DNA of 13,672 nucleotides from Bacteroidia bacterium (GTDB taxonomy: Bacteria; Bacteroidota; Bacteroidia; Flavobacteriales; Flavobacteriaceae). Made by a program: the position numbers and the translations under genes. The DNA is taken from contig JAHHLF010000306.1 of the NCBI GenBank assembly GCA_018679315.1, positions 1 to 13,672 of the forward strand, given 5' to 3'. Below the pieces are notes generated by a model that saw only the letters and a list, made by a program, of their open reading frames with translations, was not told the origin of the DNA and did no database searches. Shown piece by piece: positions 6,489 through 13,672 of this stretch; position 1 is the first letter of the stretch, and each line of letters starts with the position of its first letter.

Positions 6489-7172
6489 TTATTCTTTATT
6501 TTTTGACTTCCCCCATTTATTCGTCAGCGTGGCATAGTCATAATCAAGTACTGATTTTTGCCTTTGTAACTTACTGGATGCGAAGGCTCTCTGAAGAATA
6601 TCCTCTATCAAATAGTCTTCATGAACCCGATCCGGGTGAAACTGCTCCTTTATACTAATATCAAACATTTTGGCCGTTGTATTGTACCAAAATGCCCGCC
6701 ATCCACTTCGTAATTCTTTTACTAAACTAAAGGCCGTATTTCCGGTTTGCCGGTAAATTAATTTTACAAGGATCTGGCCTTCAGTCCGTGTCAATTTTTT
6801 GAGTTCTTCGGAGAATTCCTCCTCAATAAATTTTTGGACCTTTCTGGTATATTTCTTTTTCTTTCGCTTCGAGGTGATCATATGCAGGGTATCGTTGAGC
6901 TCAACGAGTCGTTCCGACGCCATTTTGGCATATGGATATACCTTAATGGTCTTTCGTCTCAGAACATAATAGCGCAGCTTCTCTTTATATGAGGCAAATT
7001 CAAGCTTACCAAAAATGTATACTTCCTCTAGATCTATGCTGGCTTTGAAGATTGAATCACCTTCAATAATGATCAACTTTTCAGCAACCGAATCCATTAC
7101 CTGTTCGGGTACCTGGGCATAGCCCCGGGTGGCGAAGATCATGAATAGTATGAATAAGAATTCCTTTCTCAT
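6489..7172 (-). CDS. DUF4294 family exported protein
   Basis: The protein has 227 residues with a short Sec signal peptide (MRKEFLFILFMIFATRGYAQ, cleavage near 19-20). It matches my recollection of DUF4294, a Bacteroidota family of unknown function. Landmarks are EEVYIFGKLEFAS (49-61), LRYYVLRRKTIKVYPYAKMA (66-85), a very basic patch SKRKKKKYTRK (101-111), LTRTEGQILVKLIYRQTGN (127-145) and the aromatic ELRSGWRAFWYNTTAKMF (153-170). The basic patch and conserved aromatics suggest contact with a polyanion or protein partner, but no catalytic motif is recognisable. It lies head-to-head with the M42 peptidase gene, an arrangement I recall in many flavobacteria. Its own TAnnTTTG element is visible upstream, and the hemolysin III gene follows in the same direction. 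Confidence 0.85.
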   Translation of the reverse strand: MRKEFLFILFMIFATRGYAQVPEQVMDSVAEKLIIIEGDSIFKASIDLEEVYIFGKLEFASYKEKLRYYVLRRKTIKVYPYAKMASERLVELNDTLHMITSKRKKKKYTRKVQKFIEEEFSEELKKLTRTEGQILVKLIYRQTGNTAFSLVKELRSGWRAFWYNTTAKMFDISIKEQFHPDRVHEDYLIEDILQRAFASSKLQRQKSVLDYDYATLTNKWGKSKNKE

Positions 7173-7197
7173 GTAAGTGATTACCCAAATTTCTTGC

Positions 7198-7205
7198 CAA
7201 AATTA
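7198..7205 (-). promoter_or_regulatory. Putative -7 element for the DUF4294-trhA unit
   Basis: Read on the minus strand this is TAATTTTG, an exact match to TAnnTTTG. It ends 25 bases before the DUF4294 start codon at 7172, fitting a transcript start near 7190. The -33 region is not convincing. Confidence 0.45.
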
Positions 7206-7249
7206 AGCATTATCGACATTAGCGGCTATTAAATAAAAGTGAATATTGC

Positions 7250-7257
7250 TAAGTTTG
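7250..7257 (+). promoter_or_regulatory. Putative -7 element for the M42 peptidase gene
   Basis: TAAGTTTG is an exact TAnnTTTG match ending 24 bases before the preferred start codon at 7282. It argues against the in-frame TTG at 7246 being the start, because that codon would lie upstream of the transcript start. No clear -33 TTG is seen. Confidence 0.45.
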
Positions 7258-7281
7258 CAGAGAACTAATTTAAACGCTGAT

Positions 7282-8364
7282 ATGCCTAAAATCCTCAATA
7301 AAAAGTCGATCGATTTCTTTGAAAGATACTTGAACAATGCCTCACCTACCGGATATGAGTGGGAAGGACAAAAGATTTGGATGGACTATCTAAAACCCTA
7401 TGTCGATACGTTTGTTACAGATACCTATGGCACCGCAGTTGGTGTTATCAACCCTGATGCTAAGTACAAGGTTGTGATCGAAGGCCACTCTGATGAAATT
7501 TCCTGGTATGTCAACTATATTACAGATGATGGCCTGATTTACGTGATCAGAAATGGGGGTAGTGACCACCAGATCGCACCTTCTAAGTGGGTAAATATTC
7601 ACACTAAAGATGGTATTGTACGCGGTGTATTTGGTTGGCCGGCGATCCATACAAGAGACAAGGCAAAGGAACAACCACCCAAATTAGACAATATCTTTAT
7701 CGATATCGGCGCAAAAGATAAAGCCGAAGTTGAGAAAATGGGTGTTCATGTAGGTTGTGTGATCACGTATCCCGATGAATTCGAGGTCCTGAACAAGAAT
7801 AAATTTGTCTGCCGGGCGCTGGACAACAGAGCCGGAGGTTTTATGATCGCAGAAGTAGCCCGACTCATACATGAAAATGAAGTAGATCTTCCCTTTGGTC
7901 TGTATGTGACAAATTCCGTTCAGGAAGAGATAGGTTTGAGAGGGGCTCAAATGATCACCGAAACTATCAAACCAAACGCCGCGATCATAACCGATGTATG
8001 TCATGATACGACGACGCCCATGATCGAGAAGAAAAAAGAAGGTCATACCGAGATTGGGAAAGGCCCGGTCATTTCTTATGCCCCTGCTGTTCAAAATAAG
8101 TTGCGGGAGCGCATTATTGAAACTGCGGAAAAGAAAAAGATCCCATTCCAGCGATTGGCATCTTCTCGATCCACAGGAACAGATACCGATGCCTTTGCCT
8201 ATAGCAATGGCGGTGTTGCTTCTGCCTTGATATCTTTACCCCTGCGCTATATGCATACCACGGTTGAAACGGTGCATAAGGATGATGTTGAAAATGTAAT
8301 CCGACTCATCTACGAATCCTTGTTATCCATAAAAGCTGGAGAGACCTTCAGCTACTTTGATTGA
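7282..8364 (+). CDS. M42 family metallo-aminopeptidase (TET/glutamyl aminopeptidase type)
   Basis: From ATG 7282 the protein has 360 residues, the usual M42 length. M42 enzymes are cytoplasmic co-catalytic zinc or cobalt aminopeptidases that form 12-subunit tetrahedral (TET) particles and trim peptides from protein breakdown. All expected ligands are present: H69 in EGHSDE, the bridging D181 in RALDNR, the catalytic base E215 and ligand E216 in VQEEIGLRGA, D238 in TDVCHD, and H325 in YMHTTVE. The S-rich SSRSTGTDTDAF stretch (294-305) and the N-terminal ASPTGYEWEG substrate-pocket signature are also typical. The PDZ-like dimerisation insert lies between about 75 and 175. Older annotations call this family 'endoglucanase M', which is misleading. 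The Nudix gene begins 24 bases downstream on the same strand with no terminator, so they are probably co-transcribed. Confidence 0.94.
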   Translation: MPKILNKKSIDFFERYLNNASPTGYEWEGQKIWMDYLKPYVDTFVTDTYGTAVGVINPDAKYKVVIEGHSDEISWYVNYITDDGLIYVIRNGGSDHQIAPSKWVNIHTKDGIVRGVFGWPAIHTRDKAKEQPPKLDNIFIDIGAKDKAEVEKMGVHVGCVITYPDEFEVLNKNKFVCRALDNRAGGFMIAEVARLIHENEVDLPFGLYVTNSVQEEIGLRGAQMITETIKPNAAIITDVCHDTTTPMIEKKKEGHTEIGKGPVISYAPAVQNKLRERIIETAEKKKIPFQRLASSRSTGTDTDAFAYSNGGVASALISLPLRYMHTTVETVHKDDVENVIRLIYESLLSIKAGETFSYFD

Positions 8365-8388
8365 GAACAGTCCGTAAAAATCTATACG

Positions 8389-8934
8389 ATGGAAGAATGG
8401 ATAGATATTCTTGATGAGAATGGGAATGCTACAGGCAGGACCTGCCTGAGAACTGAAGCCCATGCCAAGGGTTGGTTCCATCCCTGTGTTCATATTTGGT
8501 TCTATACCCCAAATGGCGAAATGTTAGTTCAACAACGCGGGGCCACAAAGAGAACATACCCGTCGTTATGGGATGTTTCTGTTGCCGGACATATGGCAGC
8601 CGGGGAAGCAGCTCTGGACGCTGCAGTGCGTGAAGTAGCGGAAGAGATTGGCTTGCAAATTAAAGCACCCGATTTAATGAAAGTAGGGGTTTACAAAAGT
8701 TATAACGTTCACAGTGAAGTGCTTACAGATGCCGAATTCCTAAATACATACATTCACCCCTTATCTGTTTCAGTTGATAGATTAGTGCCCCAGGAATTTG
8801 AAGTAGCTGCATTAAAGTTGATCTCAAGGCAAGAGTTTACCGCAGCCCTACATAAGCCAATTGAGGCTGGACATGTACCTCATGATGAAATATATATTCA
8901 AGATGTGCTTGAAATGATCAGGAAGCAGCTGTGA
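8389..8934 (+). CDS. Nudix hydrolase (IPP-isomerase-like / YfcD-type)
   Basis: The protein has 181 residues. A complete Nudix box is visible at residues 67-89: G67, E73, R81, E82, E85, E86 and G88 in the pattern Gx5Ex7REUxEExGU. It binds Mg2+ and hydrolyses nucleoside-diphosphate-linked compounds. The leader MEEWIDILDENGNATG, followed by HAKGWFHPCVHIWFYTPNGEMLVQQRG, is the arrangement seen in YfcD-like and isopentenyl-diphosphate-isomerase-like Nudix proteins. Substrate cannot be told from sequence. The start is the only ATG near the beginning of the homologous region, 24 bases after the M42 stop. Its 3' end overlaps the facing hisS 3' end by 17 bases. Confidence 0.92.
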   Translation: MEEWIDILDENGNATGRTCLRTEAHAKGWFHPCVHIWFYTPNGEMLVQQRGATKRTYPSLWDVSVAGHMAAGEAALDAAVREVAEEIGLQIKAPDLMKVGVYKSYNVHSEVLTDAEFLNTYIHPLSVSVDRLVPQEFEVAALKLISRQEFTAALHKPIEAGHVPHDEIYIQDVLEMIRKQL

Positions 8935-10306
8935 TCTGTGCCACTAAATCCTGAAGCGCTGAAGACTTATGAGTGGTCTGTGTACCCCCTTCCATATCTT
9001 TTAAAACCAAGGTATCACTGGCAAGTTCATTGGCACCTATCAGGATCACAAAGGGAATATTCCTGTTGTTGGCGTATTTTAATTGCTTTTGCATTTTTGC
9101 ATCAACAGGATATAGATCAGCGCGAATTCCCCCATCTCTTAGTTTTGCGCATAGCGAAAATGCTTGTTTGGCTTCTTCCGCACCAAAATTGGCAAATAAA
9201 ACATCTACAGAATGAGATATGGATCCCGGGAAGAGGTTTAATTCTTCCATCACCATATAGATCCTATCAAGGCCAAAGGAAATGCCAACACCACTAAGGC
9301 CATCTAATCCAAAGATCCCTGTAAGATCATCGTAGCGGCCGCCACCTCCAATAGAACCCATTTCTATTCCATTGGGTGGGCTTACTTCCAGAATGCAACC
9401 TGTATAATAGTTAAGTCCCCTCGCCAGGGTCACATCCAGATCCAGATCAATACATTTAAAATCCATTTCAGATACTGCATCCAGTATTTCTGCTATCTCC
9501 ACTACTCCTTCAATCCCAATCTTTGAGTTCTCCAAAAAGTTATCGAGTATCCTTATTTTTTGAGCGCTGTCTCCCTGCAAGGCAAACAAGGGCGATGCTT
9601 TATCAATAGCAGATACAGCAATGCCTTTTTTCTCCATCTCCTTGATGACGCCTTCGGTTCCAAGTTTATCCAATTTATCAAGTGCTACTGTAAAATCTAC
9701 CAGCTGGTGTTGGGCTCCGATCGTCTCTGCAATCCCCGAGAGAATTTGCCGATGATTAATCCGAACAGCGATCTCTTTAAATCCGAGTTCATGGAAAACG
9801 CGATCGTATAATTGCAATAACTCTAATTCTTGCCATTTTGACCTGGGGCCCACCACATCGGCATCACATTGATAAAACTCCCTAAAGCGACCTTTTTGTG
9901 GACGGTCTGCACGCCAAACCGGTTGGATCTGGTATCGCTTGAATGGAAATTGCAGCTCATTCTGGTGCATGACAACATATCGGGCAAAGGGTACTGTCAG
10001 ATCGTAGCGCAAGGCCTTGTCAGTAAGCTTTGGCAACAATGTCTTGGAATTTTTTGAGCTATAGGTAATATCGTCCACTTTATTTATGAAGTCGCCCGAA
10101 TTCAATATTTTAAATATTAACCGATCTCCTTCTTCCCCATACTTTCCCATCAACGTGTCCAGGTTTTCAAACGAAGGAGTTTCTATTGGTTCAAAGCCAA
10201 AAGTGGTAAAATGCTTTTTAATGCAATCGAGGATATAATGCCGCTTGGCAAGCTCCTGCGGAGAAAAATCACGGGTCCCTTTCGGTATGGCAGGTTTTTT
10301 AGACAT
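8918..10306 (-). CDS. hisS: Histidyl-tRNA synthetase
   Basis: The protein has 462 residues. It charges tRNA-His with histidine in the cytoplasm and is a class II enzyme acting as a dimer. The opening IPKGTRDFSPQE (7-18) and YDLTVPFARYV (101-111) are characteristic. Motif 2 is FKRYQIQPVWRADRPQKGRF through REFYQCDADVVG (122-153). The histidine-specific peptide ARGLNYYTG lies at 295-303, GGGGRYDDLTG at 320-330, and motif 3 SGVGISFGLDRI at 338-349. The C-terminal anticodon-binding domain spans about 366-460 (VDVLFANFG, LRDGGIRADLYP, KQLKYANNRNIPFVILIG). No essential motif is missing. It starts 60 bases after the DUF6495 stop and has its own TAnnTTTG element. The last 17 bases overlap the 3' end of the Nudix gene on the other strand. 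Confidence 0.98.
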   Translation of the reverse strand: MSKKPAIPKGTRDFSPQELAKRHYILDCIKKHFTTFGFEPIETPSFENLDTLMGKYGEEGDRLIFKILNSGDFINKVDDITYSSKNSKTLLPKLTDKALRYDLTVPFARYVVMHQNELQFPFKRYQIQPVWRADRPQKGRFREFYQCDADVVGPRSKWQELELLQLYDRVFHELGFKEIAVRINHRQILSGIAETIGAQHQLVDFTVALDKLDKLGTEGVIKEMEKKGIAVSAIDKASPLFALQGDSAQKIRILDNFLENSKIGIEGVVEIAEILDAVSEMDFKCIDLDLDVTLARGLNYYTGCILEVSPPNGIEMGSIGGGGRYDDLTGIFGLDGLSGVGISFGLDRIYMVMEELNLFPGSISHSVDVLFANFGAEEAKQAFSLCAKLRDGGIRADLYPVDAKMQKQLKYANNRNIPFVILIGANELASDTLVLKDMEGGTQTTHKSSALQDLVAQITAAS

Positions 10307-10322
10307 CTGAGTTAATATGGTA

Positions 10323-10330
10323 CAAATATA
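10323..10330 (-). promoter_or_regulatory. Putative -7 promoter element of hisS
   Basis: On the minus strand this reads TATATTTG followed by TACC, an exact TAnnTTTG match 16 bases before the hisS ATG. That implies a leader of only about 10 bases. A TGG triplet about 21 bases further upstream is a weak -33 candidate. It suggests hisS can be transcribed independently of DUF6495. Confidence 0.5.
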
Positions 10331-10365
10331 GTAGTTTGAAGAAGGTCTTTTCCAGCAGTTTATAT

Positions 10366-10836
10366 TTATTCAACTATCTCATCAAACCACAGAAAGAGTT
10401 CACCTTTAGTGATTATTGCGCCTTGCTGGATTAGATCGAATAACTCTTTGCTGCGTTCTTCCGAATAGGATTTAGACGCCGTCAGATATTCTACAAAATC
10501 TGTTTGCCAATTCTTTTTAAACCAGGAAAATCCTTCCTCGCTCCTGAGGTCAATTTCGGGATTGAGCACTTTGACGGAGATGAGGCGTATCTCCTTTTCC
10601 GCCGCATGAAACAAGTGCATCTGCTGCTCTGAGATATTTTCCAGGTATGTTACATTAGCTAATACCCCTTCCCAAACCAGATCACTAAACAAGTCCAACT
10701 CCTCCTCTACTGCCTCAGGTCTCGCGGCCTTCATGACTACCCAATCGTCGTGAGATATGGAGCGTGTAGCCAGAAACCTGCTGAATTCCGGATGCAGTTC
10801 TTCAAATTGTTCTTTTGTAAGTCTCGTGTATTTCAT
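10366..10836 (-). CDS. DUF6495 family cytoplasmic protein
   Basis: From ATG 10836 the protein is 156 residues: MKYTRLTKEQFEELHPEF at the start, WVVMKAARPEAVEEELDLFS (32-51), DLVWEGVLANVTYLENIS (52-69), VKVLNPEIDLRSEEGFSWF (88-106), and the C-terminal LIQQGAIITKGELFLWFDE (135-153). I recognise this as DUF6495, a small flavobacterial family of unknown function commonly found beside hisS. It has no signal peptide or membrane segment and is mostly helical and acidic. The open frame extends upstream to a TTG at 10893 that overlaps the receptor stop. That extension is encoded by a terminator hairpin, and family members as I remember them begin at MKYTRL, so ATG 10836 is preferred. No Shine-Dalgarno sequence precedes it; the U-tract of the terminator directly abuts the ATG. 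Confidence 0.83.
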   Translation of the reverse strand: MKYTRLTKEQFEELHPEFSRFLATRSISHDDWVVMKAARPEAVEEELDLFSDLVWEGVLANVTYLENISEQQMHLFHAAEKEIRLISVKVLNPEIDLRSEEGFSWFKKNWQTDFVEYLTASKSYSEERSKELFDLIQQGAIITKGELFLWFDEIVE

Positions 10837-10868
10837 AAAAAAAGTCGCCCCAAGAGGAATGGGGCGAC
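10837..10868 (-). terminator. Intrinsic terminator after the TonB-dependent receptor, abutting the DUF6495 start
   Basis: On the minus strand an 8-bp GC-rich stem GTCGCCCC / GGGGCGAC (plus-strand 10861-10868 and 10844-10851) encloses a 9-base loop. It is followed immediately by seven T residues (10837-10843), a textbook intrinsic terminator 22 bases past the receptor stop. The last T is adjacent to the A of the DUF6495 ATG at 10836, so the hairpin also occupies the place where a ribosome-binding site would be. Confidence 0.88.
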
Positions 10869-10889
10869 CATTATTTGTTACGCTATTTT

Positions 10890-13672
10890 TCAATTAAAGA
10901 TATAACGCAGTCCTACCTGAGCTCTCCAACGCGAGCGCTCATCTGTTGCTGTGTTATAGGTATTCATCAGATCCGGATCAAAGGTGTACGTTGGCACATT
11001 AGACGCATCAACTGTAACCCCTAATAACTGGTTAAAAGCAGGATCTTCTACAATACCCCATTCAGAATTTATAAGATTTCCTACGTTCAGAATATCAAGA
11101 CTAAACTGTAATTTATTTTTGTCATTAAATTTCAGATCCTGAAGTACTTTTAGGTCCCATCTCCCTTTCCATGGGGCTTTTGCGCCGTATCGCTCTGCAT
11201 AAGATCCTCGATTATCACTTAGGTAGTCATCTTGCTGAATGAATGCCTCAAAGGCTTCAGCCTGACCCGCTCCACTGAAGTTCATGGAACTCAACTCCCC
11301 AGAAGTAGGAATATAGATCAGGTCATTGATGCTGGAACCATCATTATTGATGTCACCTCCGTAGATGTAGTTATAACGAGCACCACTTGCATATTCAAAA
11401 AAGGTAGAAACTGTGGTTCCCGAATTGAATTCCTTAGACAACACGCCAATAAAACGGTGGTTATCTCCATAACGTGAAAATGCAAGGACATCTTGGTTTG
11501 CATTTCCGGAAATAGCATTACCCGCAAAAGCATCACCCGTGATCTCTGCTTCAATGGAGTTAACTTCTTTAGAATTCAAAAAGCTATAGGCCAACATGGC
11601 ATAAAGCCCGTTGTTAAAAGTTCTCTGTCCTTTTAAAGAGGCATTCCACACGCGACCTTTATCAGAATTAGTGAATACAAACGCACTTGTGGGTCCGCCA
11701 AAGATCATCGCCTTGTCATCATTTGAATACACAGGACGGTTATCAGGTCCGCTTAAGGTAAGGGACGGATCTCCAAGTCCCCAATTCTGTACATGCGCTG
11801 CATTGAGATCTTTAGTATAGGATAGATCTGCAGTAATTTTCAAGCCGTTTTGGAATTGCCTGTCGTAGCCAAAATTTGTTCTCCACACCTGTGGCCATTT
11901 AAAATCCGGATCGACCACCTGGTAGAAGAAGAAATCTAATCCTTGCGTCTGATTCCCCAGCCATACAAATGGGAATCTACCCGTAAATATCCCTGACCCA
12001 CCGCGAAATTGTTCTGTATTCTGACCACTTATGTCATAGTTGAAACCAACTCTTGGCGAGATCAGGAAGTCGTTAGAAGGCATCACTTCGGAATCGAGGA
12101 ATGTAGCATCGCCGGTATCCCCATCAAAATATTGAATACTTGGAATATACGTGCCCATTGCACCTCCCTTACGCTCTATATTCTCCCGCACTTTATCAAC
12201 CGTGTCAAAATAGAGAGGTTTATCAAACCTGATTCCATATGTAAGCTTGAATTTCAGGTTGATATCCCATTCATCCTGCAGGTAAAAGGCCATTTGACCC
12301 ACATTAAGCTCTGATAAGGCCCATCCACCAGGATTTCCAGTTCCGGCTGCATTGAAACCTCTATCGGCGTTAATAGCTGCATTAAAAGCTTGCTGCAGGG
12401 ATCCTGAACTGGCAAAATTCGGAAAGTCTGTAATGGTGGTTGTTGGGAAAAACACCCCTTGTGCGCCATATACTCCGAGATTGAATGAATTGTCAAACTG
12501 GAATTTTTCAAAGGAGAAACCAACCGTATACGTATGGCTTCCTTTATAATAGTTTAGGTTGTTAGTAAGCTGAAATACTTTCTGGTCCAACCTGTTATTA
12601 ATTGAGAAAGGCTCGTGCCCGGCAATAATGTAGTTGGAGGCTCCAGCTGCATCCAAAATAGTAATAGTCGGTGCAGGAGTGGATAACGGGTCGCGAAAAT
12701 CATCAAAATGTGTATAGCCTATCTGTAACTTGTTAGAGGCGTCATCTGCGAGCTGACTGTTTAATTCTACCTGTACCGATTTAATATTGTTATTGATCTG
12801 ATAGCCTGCATTTTCAAATTGCAGCGTGGAAGAGTTTGGCCCACGGAATCCCAGTGCAGAAGGGTGAGCAGGTTTTTGTTTGGCAGCTGACAACCAGTTG
12901 TATATAACAGCTAGCCTGTTTCGATCATTGATATTCCAGTCCAGTTTTATGATCCCTTTCTCGGATTCCTGTGCAAAGTTGAAGCCTTCAAAACGACCCG
13001 GGTCATAGAATATATCATTTCCAAATTCGTCTTGTCCGATTACGACCTGGCGCAGCAAGTTGTCTACAGTTCTGAAATCTGCTGCTGAGACCCTGGATTC
13101 GGCAAGTGTTCCCTGACCAGCGTTAGGGACAAATCCGGCAGTACCTAATTCGGTTTGGTCATCGTTCTCGTAATTAAAAAAGAAGAATAGTTTATTTTGT
13201 ACAATTGGCCCTCCGATACTTAAACCATACTGAGTTTGCTCTAAGCCTGTTTTGAATACGTCGCTCCCTTCAATCTTACCACCTGTCAGATCATCATTTC
13301 GGAAAAATCCATAGGCTGTACCATAGAACTCATTTGTTCCACTCTTGGTAACAGCGTTAACAGAAGCCCCCGTGAATCCTGCCTGGGATACATCGTAAGG
13401 TGCAGTAGTTACCTGGATCTGATCAATTGCGTCCAGGGAAATAGGCTGGGCGTTAGTTTGCCCTCCCGGGGTTGCTGCATCCAAACCGAAAGGATTATTG
13501 AAGATGGCTCCGTCCAGAGAGAAATTATTGTACTGGTCATTTCTTCCTCCGAAAGAGATACCGGATGTACCTGAAGAAGCTGTTGGTTCGAGTCTAGTGA
13601 AGTCTGCTGCAGATCGAGAAATGGTAGGCAATGTTCTCAATTCTCGTGAACCTACACTTGTTTCAGCTCCTG
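10890..13672 (-). CDS. TonB-dependent receptor, Oar-like outer-membrane protein, N-terminus outside window
   Basis: At least 926 residues are visible and the frame is open to the window edge. The TTG at 13640 is therefore not a real start; the signal peptide and probable carboxypeptidase-regulatory-like domain lie beyond. The first residues (GAETSVGSRELRTLPTISRS) belong to a plug domain. They are followed by SGISFGGRNDQYNNFSLDGA, NAQPISLDAIDQIQV, APYDVSQAGFTGASVNAVTK and SGTNEFYGTAYGFFRND, the pattern typical of Oar/OmpA-related TonB-dependent proteins of Myxococcus and Bacteroidota. The rest is a long 22-stranded-type barrel region (for example LFFFFNYEND, YLQDEWDINLKFKLTYGIRFD, LRYIFN at the end), closing with an aromatic residue region followed by N. 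Such proteins use TonB energy for large-substrate uptake or adhesion; the ligand is unknown. A strong terminator follows. Confidence 0.9.
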   Translation of the reverse strand, partial: GAETSVGSRELRTLPTISRSAADFTRLEPTASSGTSGISFGGRNDQYNNFSLDGAIFNNPFGLDAATPGGQTNAQPISLDAIDQIQVTTAPYDVSQAGFTGASVNAVTKSGTNEFYGTAYGFFRNDDLTGGKIEGSDVFKTGLEQTQYGLSIGGPIVQNKLFFFFNYENDDQTELGTAGFVPNAGQGTLAESRVSAADFRTVDNLLRQVVIGQDEFGNDIFYDPGRFEGFNFAQESEKGIIKLDWNINDRNRLAVIYNWLSAAKQKPAHPSALGFRGPNSSTLQFENAGYQINNNIKSVQVELNSQLADDASNKLQIGYTHFDDFRDPLSTPAPTITILDAAGASNYIIAGHEPFSINNRLDQKVFQLTNNLNYYKGSHTYTVGFSFEKFQFDNSFNLGVYGAQGVFFPTTTITDFPNFASSGSLQQAFNAAINADRGFNAAGTGNPGGWALSELNVGQMAFYLQDEWDINLKFKLTYGIRFDKPLYFDTVDKVRENIERKGGAMGTYIPSIQYFDGDTGDATFLDSEVMPSNDFLISPRVGFNYDISGQNTEQFRGGSGIFTGRFPFVWLGNQTQGLDFFFYQVVDPDFKWPQVWRTNFGYDRQFQNGLKITADLSYTKDLNAAHVQNWGLGDPSLTLSGPDNRPVYSNDDKAMIFGGPTSAFVFTNSDKGRVWNASLKGQRTFNNGLYAMLAYSFLNSKEVNSIEAEITGDAFAGNAISGNANQDVLAFSRYGDNHRFIGVLSKEFNSGTTVSTFFEYASGARYNYIYGGDINNDGSSINDLIYIPTSGELSSMNFSGAGQAEAFEAFIQQDDYLSDNRGSYAERYGAKAPWKGRWDLKVLQDLKFNDKNKLQFSLDILNVGNLINSEWGIVEDPAFNQLLGVTVDASNVPTYTFDPDLMNTYNTATDERSRWRAQVGLRYIFN

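Noticed and set aside
7246..7281. TTG at 7246 as the start of the M42 peptidase
   Set aside because: It overlaps the probable -7 element; ATG 7282 gives the normal family length and places the metal ligands at expected positions.
7684..8094. Minus-strand open frame of 136 residues inside the M42 gene
   Set aside because: Antisense to metal-ligand-bearing coding sequence of a conserved enzyme; no family resemblance.
8938..9297. Plus-strand open frames opposite hisS (8938-9297, 8973-9215, 9560-9811, 9869-10057)
   Set aside because: They lie antisense to a fully conserved hisS and have no recognisable domain or start signal; shadows of the real gene.
10837..10893. N-terminal extension of DUF6495 from a TTG overlapping the receptor stop (TTGA)
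   Set aside because: The extension is the translation of the terminator hairpin, and the family normally begins at MKYTRL.
13638..13640. TTG as the start of the TonB-dependent receptor
   Set aside because: The frame stays open to the window edge with plug-domain residues upstream, so the gene is cut by the window, not started here.
1..13672. Mobile elements, CRISPR, prophage, tRNA or defence islands
   Set aside because: No transposase, integrase, direct-repeat array, tRNA cloverleaf or known defence domain seen on either strand; the gene set looks like conserved core chromosome.

Overview
The window looks like ordinary chromosome from a member of the Bacteroidota, most likely the family Flavobacteriaceae. 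The grounds are the protein families (DUF6048, DUF4294 next to an M42 peptidase, DUF6495 next to hisS, an Oar-like TonB-dependent receptor), moderately AT-rich DNA, weak Shine-Dalgarno sequences, and several upstream matches to the Bacteroidota -7 promoter element TAnnTTTG. I cannot name the genus. There is no tRNA, rRNA, CRISPR array, insertion sequence, prophage or plasmid marker, and no gene-free stretch longer than about 190 bases.

Layout. Bases 1-630 hold the 3' part of a DUF6048 outer-membrane-type protein, followed by an NTF2/SnoaL-like lipoprotein (710-1276). A strong bidirectional terminator (1297-1327) separates that gene from a convergent secreted CotH-like protein (1340-2365, minus strand). 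Next on the plus strand come a four-helix membrane protein (2552-3010) and a translationally coupled pair: a Rid-family protein lacking the usual catalytic arginine, and an SRPBCC/AHSA1 protein (3066-3883). A minus-strand THUMP-domain rRNA methyltransferase (3924-5087) is divergent from a ZIP-type metal transporter (5154-5825). The 66 bp between them is mostly occupied by a 43-bp imperfect dyad that appears to carry both promoters. A hemolysin III/TrhA protein and a DUF4294 protein (5828-7172, minus) form a probable two-gene unit, divergent from an M42 aminopeptidase and a Nudix hydrolase (7282-8934, plus). The last part is all minus strand: hisS (8918-10306), DUF6495 (10366-10836), and the C-terminal bulk of an Oar-like TonB-dependent outer-membrane protein that runs off the right edge (10890-13672). 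A strong terminator lies between the receptor and DUF6495, with its U-tract touching the DUF6495 start codon.

How the genes fit together. Most are housekeeping (histidyl-tRNA synthetase, 23S rRNA methyltransferase, peptidase, Nudix hydrolase) or envelope functions (lipoprotein, CotH-like protein, OM receptor, ZIP and hemolysin III membrane proteins). I see no multi-gene defence, biosynthetic or mobile system. The points worth a second look are regulatory architecture (the symmetric divergent promoter and the terminator abutting a start codon) and proteins with altered active sites (the Rid and ZIP homologues, and the CotH-like secreted protein).
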